A stretch of 64,000 nucleotides of DNA from Dongia_A sp039808885 (GTDB taxonomy: Bacteria; Pseudomonadota; Alphaproteobacteria; Dongiales; Dongiaceae). Location of the stretch: the NCBI GenBank assembly GCA_039808885.1, contig JBDHTX010000003.1, forward strand, positions 123,152-187,151. The letters run 5' to 3'. The notes under the pieces are model-generated. The model did no database searches. It saw nothing but the letters and a program-made list of their open reading frames with translations, and was not told where the DNA came from. Positions 53,332-62,476 of this stretch are shown here, in pieces. Position 1 is the first letter of the stretch; the number at the start of each line of letters is the position of its first letter. The position numbers and the translations under genes are program-made.

Positions 53332-54342
53332 CTAGCGCTTGTGCCGGATGCGCGGATTGAGCATTCCATAGAGCAGATCGACAACCAGATTGGTCGCCAT
53401 GACCAGGGCCGCGATCACCAGCACGCCGCCCTGCAGCGCCGGGTAGTCGCGGCGGCTGATCGACTCCACCAGCCACTTGCCGATGCCGGGCCAGGAGAAG
53501 ACGCTCTCGGTCAGGATGGCGCCGCCCATCAGCGTGCCGACCTGCAAGCCGATCACCGTCGCCACAGGGATCAGCGCGTTGCGCAGGGCGTGCACCGCAA
53601 CGATGCGATAGATGCCGAGGCCCTTGGCGCGCGCGGTGCGGATGTAGTCCTCGCCCAGCACCTCCAGCATCGCGGAGCGCGTCATGCGCGCGATCACGGC
53701 GAGCGGCACGGTGCCGAGCACGATGGTGGGCAGGATCAGATGCTGCAGGGCGTTGAGGAACGAGCCCTTCTCGTCGGAGAGCAGCGTGTCGATCAGCATG
53801 AAGCCGGTGGTCTCGTCGACGAAGAAATCGTCGGACAACCGCTTGGCGACGGGGGTCCAGCCGAGACTGACCGAGAACAGCAGCTGCAGCAGCAAGCCCC
53901 ACCAGAAGATCGGCATGGAATAGCCGGTCAGGCTGGTGCCCATGACCGTATGATCGTAGACCGAACTGCGCTTGACCGCGGCCAGCACGCCGGCCGGCAG
54001 CCCGATCAGGGTCGCGAAGATCATGGCGAAAATCGCCAGTTCGACGGTCGCCGGAAACAGATTGAGGAATTCGTCCATCACCGGGCGATGGGTGATGATG
54101 GAAATGCCGAGATCGCCCTGCAGCACGCCGCCGACATAGTCGAAGAACTGCACGTAGAGCGGCCGGTCGAGGCCCATCTCGTGGATCAGCTCGGCGTGGC
54201 GCTCGGCGGAGATGCCGCGCTCGCCCACGCGCACTTCGACCGGATCGCCCGGCACCAGGCGGATCAGGATGAAGGTCAGCAGGATGATGCCGAGGAAGGT
54301 CGGTACCACCAGGCCAACGCGCGTCAGGACAAATCGGAGCAT
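53332..54342 (-). CDS. dppB: Dipeptide ABC transporter permease DppB
   Basis: A 336-residue permease. The N-terminus LTRVGLVVPTFLGIILLTFI and IRLVPGDPVEVRVG are typical of DppB/OppB. The coupling loop is EDYIRTARAKGLGIYRIVAV and the end contains LVDLLYGMLNPRIRHKR. It forms the channel with DppC. It is separated from dppA by a strong hairpin. About ten bases separate it from dppC. Confidence 0.95.
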   Translation of the reverse strand: MLRFVLTRVGLVVPTFLGIILLTFILIRLVPGDPVEVRVGERGISAERHAELIHEMGLDRPLYVQFFDYVGGVLQGDLGISIITHRPVMDEFLNLFPATVELAIFAMIFATLIGLPAGVLAAVKRSSVYDHTVMGTSLTGYSMPIFWWGLLLQLLFSVSLGWTPVAKRLSDDFFVDETTGFMLIDTLLSDEKGSFLNALQHLILPTIVLGTVPLAVIARMTRSAMLEVLGEDYIRTARAKGLGIYRIVAVHALRNALIPVATVIGLQVGTLMGGAILTESVFSWPGIGKWLVESISRRDYPALQGGVLVIAALVMATNLVVDLLYGMLNPRIRHKR

Positions 54343-54368
54343 GATGTCGGACTATGCGCCAAAAGGGA

Positions 54369-54398
54369 GGGGCGGGGAAAGCTGCCTTTCCCCGCCCC
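54369..54398 (-). terminator. Strong hairpin between dppA and dppB
   Basis: A 13-base-pair perfect stem (GGGGCGGGGAAAG / CTTTCCCCGCCCC, 4-base loop) lies in the 72-base gap. On the minus strand it is followed by TCCCTTTTGG. It probably lowers read-through into dppBCDF or protects the 3' end of the dppA message, so the binding protein is made in excess. Confidence 0.7.
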
Positions 54399-54414
54399 AG
54401 GAACCCTTAACGGA

Positions 54415-56010
54415 CTACTCTTCGATGTCGACGCCTTCGAAGATGTGGGTGCCCAGCGGGTGCACCTTGTAGCCCTTCACCTTCTTGCTCATCGGCATGG
54501 AGACGAGGGAGTGCGCGATCGGCACCCACGGCGCCTGGTCGTGGAAGATCACCTGAGCCTGCTTGTAGAGCTCGGTGCGCTTGGCCACGTCGGAGGTCGC
54601 CTTGGCCTCGTCGATCAGCTTGGTGAAGTCCTCGTTGCACCACTTGGCGACGTTCTGGCCGCCTTCACGCGCCGAGCCGCAGGACAGCAGCACGCCCATG
54701 AAGTTGTCCGGATCGCCGTTGTCGCCGGTCCAGCCCAGCATGCCCATCATGTGCTCGCCGGCCTGCAGGCGCTTGCGGTACTCGCCCCACTCGAAAGTCT
54801 TGAGCTCGGCGGTGATGCCGACCTTGGCGAGGTCGGCCTGCATCAGCTCGGCCATCTTCTTGGCGTCCGGGTTGTACGGGCGCTGCACCGGCATGTACCA
54901 CAGATCGGTCTTCAGATCGGTGACGCCGGCCTCGGCCAGCATGGCCTTGGCCTTCTCCGGATCGTAGGGATAGGCCTGGATGTCGTCGTCGTAGGACCAG
55001 ATCGTCGGCGGGATCGGGTTCTTCGCCGCCGAGCCGGCGCCCTGGTAGACGGCGGCCAGGATCGAGTCCTTGTCGATCGCCATGTTGATGGCCTGGCGCA
55101 CCTTCACGTTGTCGAAGGGCGGCTTCTGCACGTTCATCGCCAGGTAGCCGACATTGAGGCCTTCCTGCTCCAGGACCTGGAGATCCGGATTGGCCTTCAG
55201 CTTGGCGATGTCGGCCGGGTTCGGATACGGAATGACGTCGCATTCGCCGGCCTCGAGGCGGGCTTCGCGGGTCGCCTGGTCCGGCGTGATCGAGAACACG
55301 AGGCGGTCGATCGGCTGCTTGCCGCGGAAGTAGTTGACGTTCGCGTTATAGATGATGCGATCGTCCTTCTTGTAGCTCGCCCAGATGAACGGGCCGGTGC
55401 CGATCGGCTCCTGGTCGACCTTCTCCGGGGTCTTCGCCTTCATCATCGCGTCCATGTATTCCTTGGAATGGATGGCCGCGAAGTCCATGCCGAGATTGGC
55501 GATGAACGGCGATTCCGGCTTGGTCAGGGTGAACTTCACCGTGTAGTCGTCGACCTTGGTGATGGCGGACAGCAGGTCCGGCATGCCCATGTCGTTGAAA
55601 TAGTCGTAGGCGCCGCCGGAGACCGCGTTGTACGGGTCGTCCTTCTTCCACATGCGGTTGAAGGTGGCGATCACGTCGTCGGCGTTGAAGTCGCGGGTCG
55701 GCGAGAAGTCGCCGCGCGCATGGAACTTCACGCCATGACGCAGATGGAAGGTGTAGTTGAGACCGTCATCGGAGACGTCCCAGCTCTCCGCCAGGGAGGG
55801 CATGATCTCGGTCGTGCCGGGCTTGAACTCGACCAGGCGGTTGAACACCGGGTAGGCGGTGTCGAAGCTGGTGCCGGTGGTGTTGATCTGCGGATTGAAA
55901 TTCTCCGGGCTGCCCTCGGAGCAATAAACCAAGGTCTTGGCGAGGGCGACGTTCGCGAAGCCAAAGGCCAGCGCGGCCGCGGCCACGGCCCCTAAAAGTT
56001 GACGTTTCAT
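54415..56010 (-). CDS. dppA: Dipeptide-binding periplasmic protein DppA
   Basis: A 531-residue solute-binding protein family 5 member with a Sec signal (LLGAVAAAALAFGFANVALA). The mature protein starts KTLVYCSEGSPENFNPQI, as in E. coli DppA, and continues with YTFHLRHGVKFHARGDF and VRQAINMAIDKDSILAAVYQ. It captures di- or oligopeptides (possibly haem or 5-aminolevulinate) in the periplasm. GGGAGA lies nine bases before the ATG. First gene of the operon, divergent from the thioesterase gene. Confidence 0.95.
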   Translation of the reverse strand: MKRQLLGAVAAAALAFGFANVALAKTLVYCSEGSPENFNPQINTTGTSFDTAYPVFNRLVEFKPGTTEIMPSLAESWDVSDDGLNYTFHLRHGVKFHARGDFSPTRDFNADDVIATFNRMWKKDDPYNAVSGGAYDYFNDMGMPDLLSAITKVDDYTVKFTLTKPESPFIANLGMDFAAIHSKEYMDAMMKAKTPEKVDQEPIGTGPFIWASYKKDDRIIYNANVNYFRGKQPIDRLVFSITPDQATREARLEAGECDVIPYPNPADIAKLKANPDLQVLEQEGLNVGYLAMNVQKPPFDNVKVRQAINMAIDKDSILAAVYQGAGSAAKNPIPPTIWSYDDDIQAYPYDPEKAKAMLAEAGVTDLKTDLWYMPVQRPYNPDAKKMAELMQADLAKVGITAELKTFEWGEYRKRLQAGEHMMGMLGWTGDNGDPDNFMGVLLSCGSAREGGQNVAKWCNEDFTKLIDEAKATSDVAKRTELYKQAQVIFHDQAPWVPIAHSLVSMPMSKKVKGYKVHPLGTHIFEGVDIEE

Positions 56011-56303
56011 TGTTTCAGTCTCCCGCTAGAAGGTCGGACAGCCTTGATGTTGTTTGGAATTTGGAAGGGCTGCCTTGGCCGAAACCTAGGACCGATGAAG
56101 GAACCAAGTCAACGTCTAGGTCACAATATTGCCGCAATCGCGCCACTGTGAAGGAAAGCGCGCCGTCCGGCAGGCAAAAGTGACGGTCTGGCCGGCGATC
56201 CGCAGGGGCAAAACGGGAGATTCTTGCGGTCGCTTGACCGGCCGCCCCGCCGCCCGGCATGTTGCGCCGCACCTGCCGACGACCCCATCCTGAGGCTTCA
56301 TCC

Positions 56304-56792
56304 ATGACCATCCCAGCGCCCTTCGTCGAGGACGAGCTCAAGGTTCTGCCTGCCTGGGTGGACGAGAACGGCCACATGAACGTGGCCTTCTATCTCAAGT
56401 CCTTCGACGATTCCTTCTATGGCGTGTACCGCGCCTGGGGCATGGATTTCGCCGATGTGCACAGCCGGGGGTTCACCACCTTCGCCGCGCAATCCAACCT
56501 CAGCTATCTGGGCGAATTGTTCCTGGGCGACGCGTTCCGGATCGAGACGCAGCTGATCGAATTCGACCGCAAGCGCATCCGCTGGTTCATGACCATGCGC
56601 AAGGCGGATGGCGGCATCGCCGCCACCTGCGAGTGGCTGATGCTGTTCATGGACATCAACCAGCGCAGGGTCGTGGCGATGCCGGACGAGTTCCACGACC
56701 AGCTCGCGCGCATCAAGGCGGCGCACGACGCCCTGCCGCTGCCGCCGCAACTGGGGCGCGGCATCTCGATCGGCAACCGGAAGCCGGCGTAG
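56304..56792 (+). CDS. Hot-dog-fold thioesterase family protein
   Basis: A 162-residue protein of the 4-hydroxybenzoyl-CoA thioesterase-like group. WVDENGHMNVAFYLKSFDDS carries the D-x-N-G-H-x-N motif and the Asp/Glu expected in this position. The strand pattern FRIETQLIEFDRKRIRWFM and CEWLMLFMDINQRRVV fits acyl-CoA thioesterases. Similar proteins occur with carnitine/betaine genes, but the substrate is not known here. The frame opens at 56259; the ATG at 56304 gives the normal family length. Confidence 0.85.
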   Translation: MTIPAPFVEDELKVLPAWVDENGHMNVAFYLKSFDDSFYGVYRAWGMDFADVHSRGFTTFAAQSNLSYLGELFLGDAFRIETQLIEFDRKRIRWFMTMRKADGGIAATCEWLMLFMDINQRRVVAMPDEFHDQLARIKAAHDALPLPPQLGRGISIGNRKPA

Positions 56793-56819
56793 ATCACTCG
56801 CTGCCGCCACAACCCCGCT

Positions 56820-56954
56820 CGTCACCCCGGCCTTGAGCCGGGGCCTATTCAACCGTCGCACGAGCCTTTGTGATGGTCCCCGCTCCAAGACGTGCTTTGC
56901 TCAGCGCGGCTCTTGCGTTCCTGAAATGGGCCCCGGCTCAAGGCCGGGGCGACG
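56820..56954. repeat. Palindromic intergenic repeat, copy B
   Basis: Arms of about 26 bases: CGTCACCCCGGCCTTGAGCC at the left and its near-complement (GGCTCAAGGCCGGGGCGACG) at the right, with about 80 bases between. It is related to the copies at 20439, 62373 and 63385, and lies between convergent genes. Confidence 0.85.
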
Positions 56955-56992
56955 ACAGGAGTGCCGGCGACGGTAGCGCGAACTCGGCGTGA

Positions 56993-57655
56993 CTATCCTT
57001 CCCAATCATCCTCGAACGGAAAGCGCTTCGCCCAGAACTCGGCCAGCCTAGGATCGGCATCGACCCGGCAGACGATCTCGGCCAGCCTCGGCGCCGTGCG
57101 GTAGAAGCGGTTGCGCCACGGCCCGAAGCGCGAGATCACGGTGACGTAGAGGTCGAGGACGCTCATCTGGTCGCCGAGAATATAGCGGCCGGGCGTGATC
57201 TGCTCGTCCATCATGCGCCAGCAGGCGGCGATGCGGTCATGCACCCGGTCGACCAGCGCCGGGCCGTCTTCGGGCCGCAGGGCGAGGCGCATCGGATCGC
57301 CCTTGATCCAGAACATCGAATAGATCGCGGACGAGACATAGGCCATCCAGCGCAGGAACTGCGCGCGCTGCGGATCGGCCGGCCGCGGCGCCAGGCCGGC
57401 TTCCGGATGCAGATCGGCAAGATAGATGAGGATCGCCGCGCTCTCGGTGATGATCTCGCCCGAGGGCAAGACGATGGCCGGCACCTGGCGCTGCGGGTTG
57501 ACGGCGGCAACGCGCTCCCGCGCCGCCTGCTCCACCCAGGTCACCGCCTCGATCACGCGGTAGGGGACGCCGAGCAGGGTCAGCGTCGCCTCGACCGGGA
57601 CCGAGCCGGACCCTTCCGCGCCGTAGACCGTGATGACCCCGGGCTGCCCCGCCAT
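56993..57655 (-). CDS. Glutathione S-transferase family protein
   Basis: A 220-residue GST. An N-terminal thioredoxin-fold domain (ITVYGAEGSGSVPVEATLTL) contains the glutathione-binding NPQRQVPAIVLPSG and ITESAAILIYLADLHP. It is followed by an all-helical C-terminal domain. The catalytic Ser/Tyr position near GAEGSGS is not certain. Its ATG is one base from the stop of the upstream deacylase gene, so the two are co-translated. It could detoxify or process products of that pathway, which is inference. Confidence 0.9.
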   Translation of the reverse strand: MAGQPGVITVYGAEGSGSVPVEATLTLLGVPYRVIEAVTWVEQAARERVAAVNPQRQVPAIVLPSGEIITESAAILIYLADLHPEAGLAPRPADPQRAQFLRWMAYVSSAIYSMFWIKGDPMRLALRPEDGPALVDRVHDRIAACWRMMDEQITPGRYILGDQMSVLDLYVTVISRFGPWRNRFYRTAPRLAEIVCRVDADPRLAEFWAKRFPFEDDWEG

Positions 57656-57656
57656 G

Positions 57657-58799
57657 CTAGTCGCTGAGCAGCAAGCCGTCGGGATGCGGCAGCTTCTCGT
57701 CGCCGATGATGAAGGCGATGGAATCGCCGGCGCCGACCGATTTCATGGCGCGGATCGAGAGGATGGGCCCGGCGGTTGTCGTGCGCACGGGTGTCCGCGC
57801 CTGCTTCGGATCGTCGGCCAGCGGGTCGACGATCTCGGCGATCAGGTCGCCCTTCTTCGTCACGTCGCCCTCGCGCATCTTGTAGGCGACGATGCCCGCG
57901 CAGGGCGCCGTCACGTTCTCGCAGGCCTCGAGATCGGCGACCTTGCCGTCCAGCTTCGGCAGCGGCCCGGGATCGCCGGCGATGAGCCCGCGGCGCTGCA
58001 GGAAACGGAACAGATTGGCGGCGTCGGCCGAGGCGATCCCGTCATAGACGTCGGCCTGGCCGCGGAACTCGATGGTCGAGGTCAGCGTCGGCGCCGGCAC
58101 CGGCAAATCGGGCCCAAGTTCCTTCTGCAGCCGGTACCAGGGCAGGAAGGACGCCTCGTCGAAGGATTGCGCGTGAGAATCGTCGCACAACATGACGACC
58201 TTGACGCCCATGTCGGCGGCCAGGTCCTGCGCCCGCGGCCAATAGACGTGCGTCGTGAACATATGCATCAGCGCGATGTCGTCGCAATGCAGGTCGAGCA
58301 CGATGTCGGAATCGTAGGCCAGGCGGAGCAGTTCCTTCTTCAGCATCGCCGTCTCGCCGACCGCGTGGATCCGCTCCACGGCCTCGCCGAGGGCCTGGCG
58401 CACGATGGCGATGTTCTTGTCGGCGTCCTTGCCCAGCTTGTCGCGCACCTTGTCGGCGAGGCCGACGGACAGGTCGGGCCAGCGGCGGTTGAAGTTGATG
58501 CCGCTGCGGAAGTCGTAGCGGCCGACGAAGGTCGTGTTGACGACCTGTCCGGCGCCGACCGGGTTGGCGACCGGCACCACGATGATCTCGCCCTTGATCT
58601 CGCCGCGCGCATCTGCGGCATCGAGCAGGCCGATCAGGTGATGCGCGACCAGCATGCCCGGAATCTCGTCGGCATGCAGCGAGGCCTGCAGATAGGCCTT
58701 CGGCCGCGCGCCGGGCGTGCCGTAGCGATGGGCCTTCAGATGACGTTCGGTGCCCGGGCTCATGGAGTTGAGCGCGATGCGCTGGATGGTCTTGGTCAT
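57657..58799 (-). CDS. Succinylglutamate desuccinylase/aspartoacylase-family deacylase 1
   Basis: A 380-residue zinc hydrolase of the AstE/ASPA (M14-like) family. Probable zinc ligands are His and Glu in ASLHADEIPGM and His in VLDLHCDD. RSGINFNRRWPDLS contains the conserved substrate-binding N-R. A C-terminal biotinyl-lipoyl-like beta domain (PCAGIVAYKMREGDVTKKGD) is seen in this subfamily. It should remove an acyl group from an N-acyl amino acid. The ATG at 58799 is chosen over an upstream TTG. It lies 71 bases downstream of a paralogue. Confidence 0.9.
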   Translation of the reverse strand: MTKTIQRIALNSMSPGTERHLKAHRYGTPGARPKAYLQASLHADEIPGMLVAHHLIGLLDAADARGEIKGEIIVVPVANPVGAGQVVNTTFVGRYDFRSGINFNRRWPDLSVGLADKVRDKLGKDADKNIAIVRQALGEAVERIHAVGETAMLKKELLRLAYDSDIVLDLHCDDIALMHMFTTHVYWPRAQDLAADMGVKVVMLCDDSHAQSFDEASFLPWYRLQKELGPDLPVPAPTLTSTIEFRGQADVYDGIASADAANLFRFLQRRGLIAGDPGPLPKLDGKVADLEACENVTAPCAGIVAYKMREGDVTKKGDLIAEIVDPLADDPKQARTPVRTTTAGPILSIRAMKSVGAGDSIAFIIGDEKLPHPDGLLLSD

Positions 58800-58870
58800 G
58801 GGAAACTCTTGCAAGGAAGGAAGGCCGGATTACGCCTTGCCGGACAGACAAGAGTCAAGTGAGCCGGAGA

Positions 58871-59998
58871 CTAGTCCATCAGCATTTTCTGCTTGCCGCT
58901 TTTCGGCTTGTCGTTGCCGGCGAGCATGACGACGAAATCGCCGAACGAGACCTGGCGCGACAGGCGGCGCGAGACGACGCAGCCTTTCATGCCGGCCTTG
59001 ATCTGCAGCGGCGGCGCGTCGGGATCCGCTGCCGCGGGGTCGACGATCTCGGCGATCACGTCTCCGGGCGAGACCCAGTCGCCGAGCTCCTGCGGATAGA
59101 GCAGGATTCCGCCGGCCGGGCTGTCGAGCATCTCGAACTCGCGGAACTCCGCCACCACGTTGCCGCTCTTGCGCGGCGCGCCGCCGGCGATGCAGCCGAT
59201 CCGCCGCAGATAGCGGAAGAAGCCCTGCGCGTGGCGGGCCGCCTGCTTCGGCTCGACGTCGAGCACGCCGCCCATCTCGAAGGTGAAGGCGTGACACGCG
59301 ACGGGCACGCGCGTGCCGAATTCGCGGTTGAGCGCCAGCCAGGGGTGCAGGAAGCTCTCGTCGAAGCACTGTGCGCCGCCGCCGCCCGGCTGCAGCGAAT
59401 GGACGCCGACATCGGCGGCGAAACGCCGGGCCTCGTCCCACAATTCGTCCGGCGACATCATGTAGGAGAGCGCCTCGTCGTCGCAATGCAGGTCGACCAC
59501 CAGATCGGCGTCGAAGGCGCGGCGCGTCAGCGCTATGCGCTGCGCCATCACCGGTGAGTCGCCGCGCAAGGCGGCGACACGGCGCTTCAACTCGCGGCGC
59601 ACCAGCTCGACGTTCTCCTCGGGGTCCTTGCCGAGACGCTTGCGCACGGCCTCGGCCAGGCCGTCGGAAAGGTCGGGCCAGCCGCGATTGAAGTTGGCGC
59701 CGGTGCGCAGCTCGTAGCGGCCCATGACCGCGCCGTTCACCGCCTGGTCGATGCCCAGCGGATTGGCGACCGGCACCACGACGATCTCGCCACGGATTTC
59801 GCCGGCATCCTCGGCGGCGGCGAGCAGCCGGCACAGTTCGCGCAGGATCATCATGCCCGCCGGCTCGTCGGCATGCAGGCCGGCCTGCAGATAGGCCTTT
59901 GGCCTGGCTCCGGGCTCGCCGAAGCTGAACACGCGCAATTGCCGCGTGGTGGCGGGCATGGCGCCCGGCAGCGTGATCGTCTCGGCCGTGTTCGGCAT
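58871..59998 (-). CDS. Succinylglutamate desuccinylase/aspartoacylase-family deacylase 2
   Basis: A 375-residue paralogue of the next gene. It has the same zinc motifs (AGLHADEPAGM, VVDLHCDDEAL), the same RTGANFNRGWPDLSDGL, and a C-terminal lipoyl-like domain (GGILLYPQELGDWVSPGD). The two proteins differ at many other positions, so they probably act on different acyl-amino acids and are not a recent duplication. The ATG at 59998 has AGGGAG six bases upstream; the ATG two codons earlier overlaps that site. It is divergent from uvrD with about 95 bases between. Confidence 0.9.
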   Translation of the reverse strand: MPNTAETITLPGAMPATTRQLRVFSFGEPGARPKAYLQAGLHADEPAGMMILRELCRLLAAAEDAGEIRGEIVVVPVANPLGIDQAVNGAVMGRYELRTGANFNRGWPDLSDGLAEAVRKRLGKDPEENVELVRRELKRRVAALRGDSPVMAQRIALTRRAFDADLVVDLHCDDEALSYMMSPDELWDEARRFAADVGVHSLQPGGGGAQCFDESFLHPWLALNREFGTRVPVACHAFTFEMGGVLDVEPKQAARHAQGFFRYLRRIGCIAGGAPRKSGNVVAEFREFEMLDSPAGGILLYPQELGDWVSPGDVIAEIVDPAAADPDAPPLQIKAGMKGCVVSRRLSRQVSFGDFVVMLAGNDKPKSGKQKMLMD

Positions 59999-60095
59999 CG
60001 GCATCTCCCTGGAATTCAGGCCGCTTTTCCCGCGCCTTCTGGGCTGCGGCGACGGGTCCTGTCAAGCCGCCGCGCTCCTGTGTATAAACTGCGCC

Positions 60096-62336
60096 ATGAC
60101 CGATTCGACCGCCGAACTCACGCTCAAATATCCCTATCTGGCCGGCCTCAACGAGCGCCAGCGCGAGGCCGTTCTGGCGCAGGACGGCCCGGTGCTGGTG
60201 CTGGCGGGTGCAGGCACCGGCAAGACCCGGGTGCTGACCACCCGATTGGCGCATCTTTTGATGACAGGGAAGGCGCGGCCCTTCGAGATCATGGCTGTGA
60301 CCTTCACCAACAAAGCTGCGGGCGAGATGAAGGAGCGGGTCGGCCGGCTGATCGGCCGGCCGGTCGAGGGCTGGTGGCTCGGCACCTTCCACGCGCTGGC
60401 GGCGCGCATCCTGCGCCAGCATGCCGAGGCGGCGGGGCTCAAGCCCAATTTCACCATCATCGACATGGACGACCAGCTGCGGCTGGTGAAGCAGATCATC
60501 ACCGCCGAGGGCATCGACAGCCAGAAATGGCCGTCCCGCGTCATCCACGGCATCATCGAGCGCTGGAAGGATCGCGGGCTCACGCCGGAGAAGGTGAGCG
60601 CGGCGGAGCAGGCGGAGATCGGCGGCGGCCGCATCCTGGGGATCTACCGCGAATACCAGCAGCGCCTGGCCACCTTGAACGCCTGCGATTTCGGCGACCT
60701 GCTGCTGCACAACATCGCCTTGTTCAACAAGGATGCCGAGATCCTCGGGCGCTACCAGAAGCAGTTCCGCTACATCCTGGTCGACGAATACCAGGACACC
60801 AACGTGGCGCAATACCTGTGGCTGCGCCTGCTGGCCCAGGCGCATCGCAACCTTTGCGTTGTCGGCGACGACGACCAGTCGATCTACGGCTGGCGCGGCG
60901 CCGAGGTCGAGAACATCCTGAAATTCGAGCACGACTTCCCCGGCGCCAAGGTGATCCGCCTCGAGCAGAACTACCGCTCGACGCCGCACATCCTGGGCGC
61001 CGCCTCCGGCCTCATCGCGCAGAATGCCGGGCGGCTCGGCAAGACGCTGTGGACCGATCGCGGCGAGGGCGAGAAGGTGCGCCTGCGCGCCGCCTGGGAC
61101 GGCGAGGAGGAGGCGCGCCAGATCGGCGAGGAGATCGAGGCGCTGCAGCGCCAGCAGGTCTCCTTGAACGACATCGCCATCCTGGTGCGCGCCGGCTTCC
61201 AGACCCGCGAGTTCGAAGAGCGCTTCATCACCCTGGGCCTGCGCTACCGGGTCATCGGCGGCCCGCGCTTCTACGAGCGGCAGGAGATCCGCGACGCCAT
61301 GGCCTATCTGCGCCTGGTGAACCAGCCGGATGACGGCCTCGCCTTCGAGCGCATCGTCAACGTGCCGAAGCGCGGCCTGGGCGACGCCACCTTGAAGCAG
61401 GTCAACGACCTCGCCCGGTCGCTCAACGTCTCGCTGCCCGAGGCGGCGCGGCGCATCGTCGAAACCGACGAGCTGAAGCCGGCGCCGCGCCGGACCCTGG
61501 GCCAGCTGATGAGCGACCTCGTGCGCTGGCGCGGCATGGTCGAGACCACGCCGCATGCCGAGCTGGCGCAGATCGTGCTGGACGAATCCGGCTATACGGC
61601 CATGTGGCAGAACGACAAGTCCATCGAGGCGCCGGGGCGGCTGGAGAATTTGAAGGAGCTGATCCACGCCCTCGAGGAATTCGACAGCCTGGGCGGGTTC
61701 CTCGAACACGTCTCGCTGGTGATGGAGAACGCGGCCGCGAGCGACGGCGAGATGATCACCATCATGACCCTCCACGGCGCCAAGGGCCTGGAATTCGATG
61801 TCGTCTTCCTGCCCGGCTGGGAAGAAGGCCTGTTCCCGCACCAGCGCTCGCTGGACGAGAACGGCGTCAAGGGGCTGGAGGAGGAGCGGCGCCTCGCCTA
61901 TGTCGGTCTGACGCGGGCCAGGAAGCGCGCCTACATCTCCTATGCCGCCAACCGGCGGGTCCACAACATGTGGCAGAACGCGCTGCCCTCGCGCTTCATC
62001 GCCGAATTGCCGCCCGAGCACATCGCGCGCGAGGACGCGCAGATGTTCCGGCCCTCGGAGCGCTATGTCGGTCCGCCCTCGGGCTGGGGCCGCTCCTCCG
62101 CGCCCAGGGAATACGGCCGGCGCGGCGGCGACACCTTGATCGACCTGCGCGCCGAGCCGGTGGCGCAGACCGGCTCGGGGCGCTACCCCAGCGGCGCGAA
62201 GATCTTTCACCAGAAATTCGGCTACGGCAAAGTGCTGCATGCCGAGGGCGACAAGCTGGAGATCGCCTTCGACAAGGCGGGCGTGAAGAAGGTCATGGCG
62301 AGTTTCGTCGTGCCGGCGGAGCAGGCGGGGAAATGA
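60096..62336 (+). CDS. uvrD: UvrD/PcrA-type ATP-dependent DNA helicase
   Basis: A 746-residue superfamily 1A 3'-5' helicase. The motifs are in order: Q-motif LNERQREAVL, Walker A AGAGTGKTRVLTTR, VTFTNKAAGEM (Ia), ILVDEYQDTN (II), GDDDQSIYGWRGA (III), LEQNYRSTPHIL (IV), TLHGAKGLEFDVVFLPGWEE (V) and RRLAYVGLTRARKR (VI). The C-terminus (FHQKFGYGKVLHAEGDKLEI) is the Tudor-like RNA-polymerase/UvrB-binding module. It acts in nucleotide-excision and mismatch repair. The frame opens earlier, but MTDSTAELTLKYPYLAGLN at 60096 is the usual start. Confidence 0.96.
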   Translation: MTDSTAELTLKYPYLAGLNERQREAVLAQDGPVLVLAGAGTGKTRVLTTRLAHLLMTGKARPFEIMAVTFTNKAAGEMKERVGRLIGRPVEGWWLGTFHALAARILRQHAEAAGLKPNFTIIDMDDQLRLVKQIITAEGIDSQKWPSRVIHGIIERWKDRGLTPEKVSAAEQAEIGGGRILGIYREYQQRLATLNACDFGDLLLHNIALFNKDAEILGRYQKQFRYILVDEYQDTNVAQYLWLRLLAQAHRNLCVVGDDDQSIYGWRGAEVENILKFEHDFPGAKVIRLEQNYRSTPHILGAASGLIAQNAGRLGKTLWTDRGEGEKVRLRAAWDGEEEARQIGEEIEALQRQQVSLNDIAILVRAGFQTREFEERFITLGLRYRVIGGPRFYERQEIRDAMAYLRLVNQPDDGLAFERIVNVPKRGLGDATLKQVNDLARSLNVSLPEAARRIVETDELKPAPRRTLGQLMSDLVRWRGMVETTPHAELAQIVLDESGYTAMWQNDKSIEAPGRLENLKELIHALEEFDSLGGFLEHVSLVMENAAASDGEMITIMTLHGAKGLEFDVVFLPGWEEGLFPHQRSLDENGVKGLEEERRLAYVGLTRARKRAYISYAANRRVHNMWQNALPSRFIAELPPEHIAREDAQMFRPSERYVGPPSGWGRSSAPREYGRRGGDTLIDLRAEPVAQTGSGRYPSGAKIFHQKFGYGKVLHAEGDKLEIAFDKAGVKKVMASFVVPAEQAGK

Positions 62337-62372
62337 TGCGGATGCGGCATGAACGAGGGAACGGTCTTCCTT

Positions 62373-62460
62373 CGTCATTGCCGGGCTTGACCCGGCAATC
62401 CAAGTCCGCATCGAGCGACGCGTAGAAACTTGGATCACCGGGTCAAGCCCGGTGATGGCG
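62373..62460. repeat. Palindromic intergenic repeat, copy C
   Basis: Arms of about 32 bases: CGTCATTGCCGGGCTTGACC at the left and GGTCAAGCCCGGTGATGGCG at the right. Unlike the other copies it sits between two same-strand genes and abuts the prmA ribosome site. Confidence 0.9.
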
Positions 62461-62476
62461 GGTGGGGAGACTGTTC

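Noticed and set aside
53182..55995. A 937-codon plus-strand frame opposite dppA and dppB
   Set aside because: Shadow frame of the dpp operon without domain signatures.
58830..62438. A 1202-codon open frame on the minus strand across uvrD and the deacylase
   Set aside because: It lies antisense to a fully recognisable helicase and in another frame of the deacylase. Its composition is that of a high-GC shadow, with no family motif.
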